Positions 59,556-64,000 of a DNA stretch of 64,000 nucleotides are shown piece by piece. The DNA lies in the NCBI GenBank assembly GCA_934047225.1, contig CAKOHE010000020.1:1-64000 (forward strand). The letters run 5' to 3'. How positions within the stretch are numbered: position 1 is the first letter of the stretch; every line of letters begins with the position of its first letter. Both the position numbers and the translations under genes were made by a program. The notes beneath the pieces were generated by a model that ran no database searches, was not told where the DNA came from, and worked only from the letters and a program-made list of their open reading frames with translations. Source of the stretch: Ypsolopha sequella. Its lineage: Eukaryota; Arthropoda; Insecta; Lepidoptera; Ypsolophidae.

Positions 59556-59901
59556 CGGTACATTTCAATGATGCTTCAAGGGAAAGTACTTCAAAAATTG
59601 AAGATAACCAACTTTAAAATGTCTGCATTTTATTTTAAAAATAAAGTAGAAGGCCATGTAAGTTAACAAAACAATTAATGGAACAGGTATCTCTAAAACT
59701 TTCAAGAAAATAACGATAGTACTTAGGTTTCCGTATTCGAGGGATGCCTTTCATCCGCTGTCTGTCTGTCCGTCCGGGTCTACAGCTTCAGCCGTTATAT
59801 AGGTAGATAACGAATTGAAACTTTCACACAATAGTGTGTTACTATAGCCTCTACCACGGAAAATTAAAAAAAAACGTCGAAAAAATTGCATTTTAAGGCA
59901 T
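59556..59901. repeat. Stretch with GTGCGAG-family fragment
   Basis: At about 59720-59830 AGGTTTCCGTATTCGAGGGA and CTGTCTGTCTGTCCGTCCGG correspond to parts of the GTGCGAG family in altered order. The rest is AT-rich without a gene. Confidence 0.4.
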
Positions 59902-60462
59902 GTATACAGATACAGTGCCGGCAGTGGTATTTTATTACAATGAGTTAAAATGCCACAAGGCTTGTGGCATTTTAGCGCGTCCTATTAGACTGCTGCTAAG
60001 TGTAATAAAATTTTTGCGACAAAATATTACGACTGGCTAATAGAGCAGGGAACAAAAAAAAATTCAACTGCCGTATATATTTTTTCGTGAACCTATATCA
60101 AGAATGCTATAAAACTACGGAGGTCGCTCCGCTCCACTCGTCATTGCACCTATTTTTGAATTTTTTTGAACAACTTTCGTAAATTTTCAAATGCTGATTA
60201 ATAAAAAAAAACAAAAAAATTAAAAGTTCCGACAAGGGTTCGAACCCTAAAACCTTGTTTCCTAAAAGTAGCGCTTTTATCCGCGCACCATTGATTCGAT
60301 ATCTGAAGTGACGCTAGGTGTCTTATTACAATGGGTTAAAATGTCACAAAGCTTGTGACATTTTAGCGCATCTGTAAAACTGCCGCTAAGTGTATACGGC
60401 AAAATAACAAACGTTGTGGCATTTTAACCCATAGTACCGCTAGCTGCACTGTATACACTGCC
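59902..60462. mobile_element. Inverted-repeat element containing a tRNA-like sequence
   Basis: The left end TGTATACAGATACAGTGCCG, then TTAAAATGCCACAAGGCTTG; the right end TTGTGGCATTTTAACCCATA, GTACCGCTAGCTGCACTGTA, TACA. The ends are inverted over about 60 bp. The hairpin AAAATGnCACAAnGCTTGTGnCATTTT occurs twice (59948 and 60331), followed each time by AGCGCnTC. The tRNA-like sequence at 60229-60300 is between the two. No coding frame. Confidence 0.55.
60229..60300 (-). tRNA. tRNA-like sequence (pseudogene or SINE head)
   Basis: On the minus strand a D arm-like ATGGTGCGCGGATAAAAGCG, CT and a T arm AGGGTTCGAACCCT with a perfect box B (GGTTCGAACCC) are recognisable, followed by T-runs that could end Pol III transcription. 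The anticodon arm does not fold well (TTTTAGGAAACAAGG), so no identity can be assigned. Probably a tRNA-derived repeat, not a working tRNA. Confidence 0.4.
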
Positions 60463-60631
60463 TTTTTTTAACACTATCATATCATTATCCCCGAAACAAG
60501 AGAACTGCAAAACTTGAAAAACATCATAATAGGTGATTGATTACGTAAAGATTACAAAAAATATAGCAGTTATGGTATTAGAGTTCTGTACTCAGAATTT
60601 TTTGTCAGGTGCTCCGAATAAAACATTTATA
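60463..60631. other. Short stretch without features
   Basis: AT-rich; nothing recognised. Confidence 0.35.
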
Positions 60632-60899
60632 TACAAGGTGACTTTTTGATCATCGTCCAAATTCATAGTGGAGGCTTGGTAAGTGATCAGCATCAGAGAT
60701 CAATAACAATTTTTGTGAAATTCGTATAATGAAATTTCGGCTTCCCATAGTAATTCACTACCAGTCCTGAGTGAATCACTATGGAGAGTCGAAATTTAGT
60801 TTTATGAATTTTATAAAAGTCCTTATTGGTTCATGATGCTGATCACTAATCAAGGCTCAGGTATGAATTTGGACGATGTCTACAAATTCACCTTGTATA
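60632..60899. mobile_element. CAAGGTGACTTTTTGATCATC MITE, copy 2
   Basis: The left end TACAAGGTGACTTTTTGATC, ATCGTCCAAATTCATAGTGG and the right end AGGTATGAATTTGGACGATG, TCTACAAATTCACCTTGTA are inverted. The interior has a further inverted pair around GGAGGCTTGGTAAGTGATCA and TGATCACTAATCAAGGCTCA. Longer than the copy at 28881. Confidence 0.78.
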
Positions 60900-60929
60900 G
60901 GTACAAGCTGATGTTCATTTAGGTATATA

Positions 60930-61062
60930 CATAGCCAAATTCATACTGAAGACTCGGTAAGTGCTCAGTATCAAGGTTCGATGACATTGACCCCTACAAA
61001 CGCAAGCCCAGCCCCGAGTCAATTACTATGGGAGGTCAATATTATATTTTCTCAAATTAGCA
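60930..61062. mobile_element. Partial relative of the same MITE
   Basis: ATAGCCAAATTCATACTGAA, GACTCGGTAAGTGCTCAGTA, TCAAGGTTCGATGAC and CAAGCCCAGCCCCGAGTCAA; matches 26265-26485 in reverse. Only one end is present. Confidence 0.6.
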
Positions 61063-61142
61063 AAAAGTGTGTATGTATAGCTTCTTCATAATGTCTTCAT
61101 TGTTTTAGTGAAAAACATCTGTTATTTGAAAACAATTTACAC

Positions 61143-62085
61143 CTTTTATTAATTATATGGGCCAGTTCCAATGTTATTCTGACAATGATTGTGGACAGAG
61201 TAGACTGCCCTTTTATTAATTATATGGGCCAGTTCCAATGTTATTCTGACAATGATTGTGGACAGAGTAGACTGCCCTTTTATTAATTATATGGGCCAGT
61301 TCCAATGTTATTCTGACAATGATTGTGGACAGAGTAGACTGCCCTTTTATTAATTATATGGGCCAGTTCCAATGTTATTCTGACAATGATTGTGGACAGA
61401 GTAGACTGCCCTTTTATTAATTATATGGGCCAGTTCCAATGTTATTCTGACAATGATTGTGGACAGAGTAGACTGCCCTTTTATTAATTATATGGGCCAG
61501 TTCCAATGTTATTCTGACAATGATTGTGGACAGAGTAGACTGCCCTTTTATTAATTATATGGGCCAGTTCCAATGTTATTCTGACAATGATTGTGGACAG
61601 AGTAGACTGCCCTTTTATTAATTATATGGGCCAGTTCCAATGTTATTCTGACAATGATTGTGGACAGAGTAGACTGCCCTTTTATTAATTATATGGGCCA
61701 GTTCCAATGTTATTCTGACAATGATTGTGGACAGAGTAGACTGCCCTTTTATTAATTATATGGGCCAGTTCCAATGTTATTCTGACAATGATTGTGGACA
61801 GAGTAGACTGCCCTTTTATTAATTATATGGGCCAGTTCCAATGTTATTCTGACAATGATTGTGGACAGAGTAGACTGCCCTTTTATTAATTATATGGGCC
61901 AGTTCCAATGTTATTCTGACAATGATTGTGGACAGAGTAGACTGCCCTTTTATTAATTATATGGGCCAGTTCCAATGTTATTCTGACAATGATTGTGGAC
62001 AGAGTAGACTGCCCTTTTATTAATTATATGGGCCAGTTCCAATGTTATTCTGACAATGATTGTGGACAGAGTAGACTGCCCTTTT
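61143..62085. repeat. Satellite array, 67-bp unit, 14 identical copies
   Basis: The unit is CTTTTATTAATTATATGGGC plus CAGTTCCAATGTTATTCTGA plus CAATGATTGTGGACAGAGTA plus GACTGCC. The start recurs at 61143, 61210 and so on; 14 units plus the first five bases of a fifteenth. I saw no difference between units, unlike the other arrays. That means very recent amplification, strong homogenisation, or an assembly artefact. Confidence 0.97.
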
Positions 62086-62740
62086 CTCCGGCACTGCTGT
62101 GACAGACATACCTCATTAGCCGTGCCGGTGAGAAGGTATTAAACTTTTTTAATTTTTTATTTCTTATCTTTATAATTTTATAATTTAATTAATTTATAAT
62201 TTAATATATTATTTGTACTTTGTACAGTATATAGGTACTTGGTTTTTAATTAATTATTTTATTTTGTCATTTATTTTGAACTATACTGAGGTACGAGTCT
62301 ATTTAAAATTGAAGTAGATTAAATAACAAGGTTTATTGTGTAATTTTAGTTTGTAATTGTAATTGAAAATTGTTCTGTTTTAGTTTAAGTATGTGTTAAT
62401 AAATTTATTCATTTATCTAGTAGTTGTAAAGCAAAATGTGTAATTATGTTATGTGTTATTTGGGAGCCCGCAGTTCAGACTTATCTCTAGTTCGGGGCCC
62501 GCTGCTTAAGTCTTATGTTGTGAATTTTTCTTTACTGTTAATAAATGATTTTTATGTTATGTTTATGTTATCTTTAATTTTGAATTTTTTTATTTCCCAT
62601 TATTATGAATTGTGTTTGACATTAGTTATTATTGTATTTTGAAATTTATTATTATTATTTAAAACAAATGGCATGTGAACAAATATGGATCTCTGTTATC
62701 CGAAATAAATTAAATTTATTATTATTATTATTTATTAAGG
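62086..62740 (+). other. AT-rich stretch, possible LINE 3' end with (TTA)n tail
   Basis: The stretch contains TCCGGCACTGCTGTGACAGA and GCCGTGCCGGTGAGAAGG directly behind the satellite (a possible hairpin CCGGCAC…GTGCCGG). Further on are a block GGGAGCCCGCAGTTCAGACT, CTAGTTCGGGGCCCGCTGC, and AATAAATTAAATTTATTATT followed by a TTA run ending near 62737. The AATAAA plus simple tail suggests a retrotransposon 3' end, but no coding sequence supports it. Confidence 0.35.
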
Positions 62741-63567
62741 CCCCTGTTCCCGCTTCATCCGAAAATTACTCTTACTGATAACGATATTTCTCTTAAATGA
62801 GATGTTTTAAAATCATGAAAAAAATATATAGTGTTATTTAAAGTAAAACGATAAAAATTAATTGCTGATAATTATTCTTGCGTTTATATAAAACAAAATG
62901 AAAATATTGTTTAAAGTCAAGCTGTTTTAGACAAAAATTAAGTAAAATTGGTCATTTCTATGTAGCCAACATGGTATTTGTATCGTTCTTGCACTAAACT
63001 ACAGGGATTGATATAATTGATATTTAATATAGGTTCTGTCAATATTTGTACCGACACAAGTCAACTCAAGGTCGTTGGCGACAACCTGCCCCTTAAGATT
63101 CAAAAATCCAACCTTTTCTTGGACAATCTTTATAACATATATCCATGGAGATTGTTATGTGATCGATTGAATGATATGGTTATAATGGTTGAATGGTTAT
63201 GGGCGACAGTTTTTTTACCGATAAACAAACAAACAAAATTTCTAATTCCTTGGAAAAAAATCAAAATCAAAGCTTTATTCTTAAAGTCAAATTAATTTAT
63301 TCAAATTAATAAGGATTTTCTTTTGTTATAATTTTGTAATTCACGTATCACCTTTCAAAAAGCATGCCACATTATATCATGTATGACTCGTGGATGAATT
63401 CATCCAATTTAACAATAGACTTAACTTCGGCTGTTATATCTCTACATTGCAATATACGGGTAAAATAATGCTTTTCCATATATTCCATTGAATGCCGAAG
63501 TTGTTTTCAAAGTCAAAGTTGGTTGCTAGTATAACTAAAATAAATTGGCTCTTTGTATACCTCTATG
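62741..63567. other. Stretch without accepted gene
   Basis: A frame at 63035-63200 behind an acceptor-like TTTAATATAG (G-S-V-N-I-C-T-D-T-S-Q-L-K-V-V-G-D-N-L-P) has somewhat protein-like composition but no recognised domain and no donor. I do not annotate it as an exon. Confidence 0.35.
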
Positions 63568-63826
63568 CAACGTGTAACAGAAAGGTGTAACCATATTTGA
63601 AGAGCTTATTCAGTCAATGATTTGGAACAACTTTTACTATGAAACAAACCCTGTATCTCGAAAAAAAAATACCGTTTCATAGAAAAATGCAATGCCGCTA
63701 GGCCGATATGTAAGGAAGGGCAGATTTTTTTTTTGAGATTTTAGGTTTTGCTCCATAGTAAAAGTTGTTCTATTCCATTGACTGAATAAGCTCTTCAAAT
63801 ATGGTTACACCTTTCTGTTACACGTT
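63568..63826. mobile_element. CAACGTGTAACAGAAAGGTG MITE, copy 2
   Basis: Same ends as 27476-27726: CAACGTGTAACAGAAAGGTG at the left and CACCTTTCTGTTACACGTTG at the right. The right flank is TA; the left flank TATG is slightly changed. Interior: ACAACTTTTACTATGAAACA and GCTCCATAGTAAAAGTTGTT inverted. Confidence 0.8.
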
Positions 63827-63869
63827 GTATAAGTACTTGGTGAAAGAAACACAGGCACAGGAAATTAAA

Positions 63870-64000
63870 AAACTAGCCAAGTTCGAGTCGGAATCGCGTA
63901 CCTAGGGTTCCGTATTGTGGATGATATATTTAATTTTATAATTTTTTTTGTGAATCTCTCAACCACTTTACTTTCCCTGTAATCTTTATGTAAACACTAT
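63870..64000 (+). repeat. GTGCGAG repeat, 5' part running out of the window
   Basis: AAAAACTAGCCAAGTTCGAG, TCGGAATCGCGTACCTAGGG, TTCCGTATTGTGG corresponds to the beginning of the element at 49268; the continuation CTTTATGTAAACAC also resembles it. Cut by the window end. Confidence 0.65.

Noticed and set aside
63017..63295. Plus-strand frame GSVNICTDTSQLKVVGDNLP… as an exon
   Set aside because: Acceptor-like sequence upstream but no donor, no domain and no neighbouring exon.

Overview
The window looks like insect nuclear DNA, most probably from a moth or butterfly. It is AT-rich, has spliceosomal exon boundaries, and carries many interspersed repeats that I recall from lepidopteran genomes: the GTGCGAGTCGGACTCGC family, the TCCACTGCTGGACATA family, LINE tails ending in TTTGAATTTTGAA-like repeats, and an RT-tail zinc finger of the [13 protein letters not shown] type. 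That taxonomic call is from memory; no search was run.

Host gene content is thin and lies mostly in the first 18.5 kb on the + strand. Five short exons encode pieces of C2H2 zinc fingers. Two exon pairs can be joined with certainty from reading frame and ligand spacing. Exon 3751-3825 splices to the terminal exon 7731-7854, and exon 9917-10061 splices to 18362-18487. In each pair the intron interrupts a finger, and joining restores C-x2-C-x12-H-x4-H exactly. Exon 8982-9078 is a third, degenerate member. The introns hold most of the mobile DNA of this part: a 5'-truncated LINE sitting on the splice donor at 3826, and a 3.35 kb array of a 93-bp satellite at 13.2-16.5 kb. Weaker gene candidates are a THAP-domain first exon with a stop codon (41453), a first exon with CxxC motifs behind an initiator-like site (38239), and an orphan exon (36636-36774).

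The rest is transposable elements and tandem arrays. Two LINE reverse transcriptase ORFs (3831-5312 and 55899-58397) are uninterrupted but 5'-truncated. A 2.6 kb MULE-type DNA transposon (20472-23090) has long terminal inverted repeats, a FLYWCH plus MULE transposase broken by one frameshift, and a second, oppositely oriented transposase remnant. There are hAT-like, TA-flanked and TTAA-flanked elements, often nested up to three deep, as well as Helitron ends, foldback elements and a tyrosine-recombinase-domain fragment. Five sizeable tandem arrays are present: 93 bp x 36, an octamer array of 2.3 kb, 34 bp x about 99, 69 bp x 20 and 67 bp x 14. A truncated antisense 5S rRNA copy and two tRNA-like sequences complete the RNA-derived material.

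Layout: 0-3.7 kb intergenic or upstream intron with nested small transposons; 3.7-18.5 kb zinc-finger exons with large repeat-filled introns; 18.5-38 kb transposon-rich DNA including the MULE; 38-41 kb candidate first exon and octamer array; 41-45 kb THAP remnant and foldback element; 45-51 kb two satellites; 52-54 kb Helitron; 55-59.5 kb two LINEs back to back; 60-64 kb small transposons and the 67-bp satellite. No bacterial operon, CRISPR or viral gene was seen.
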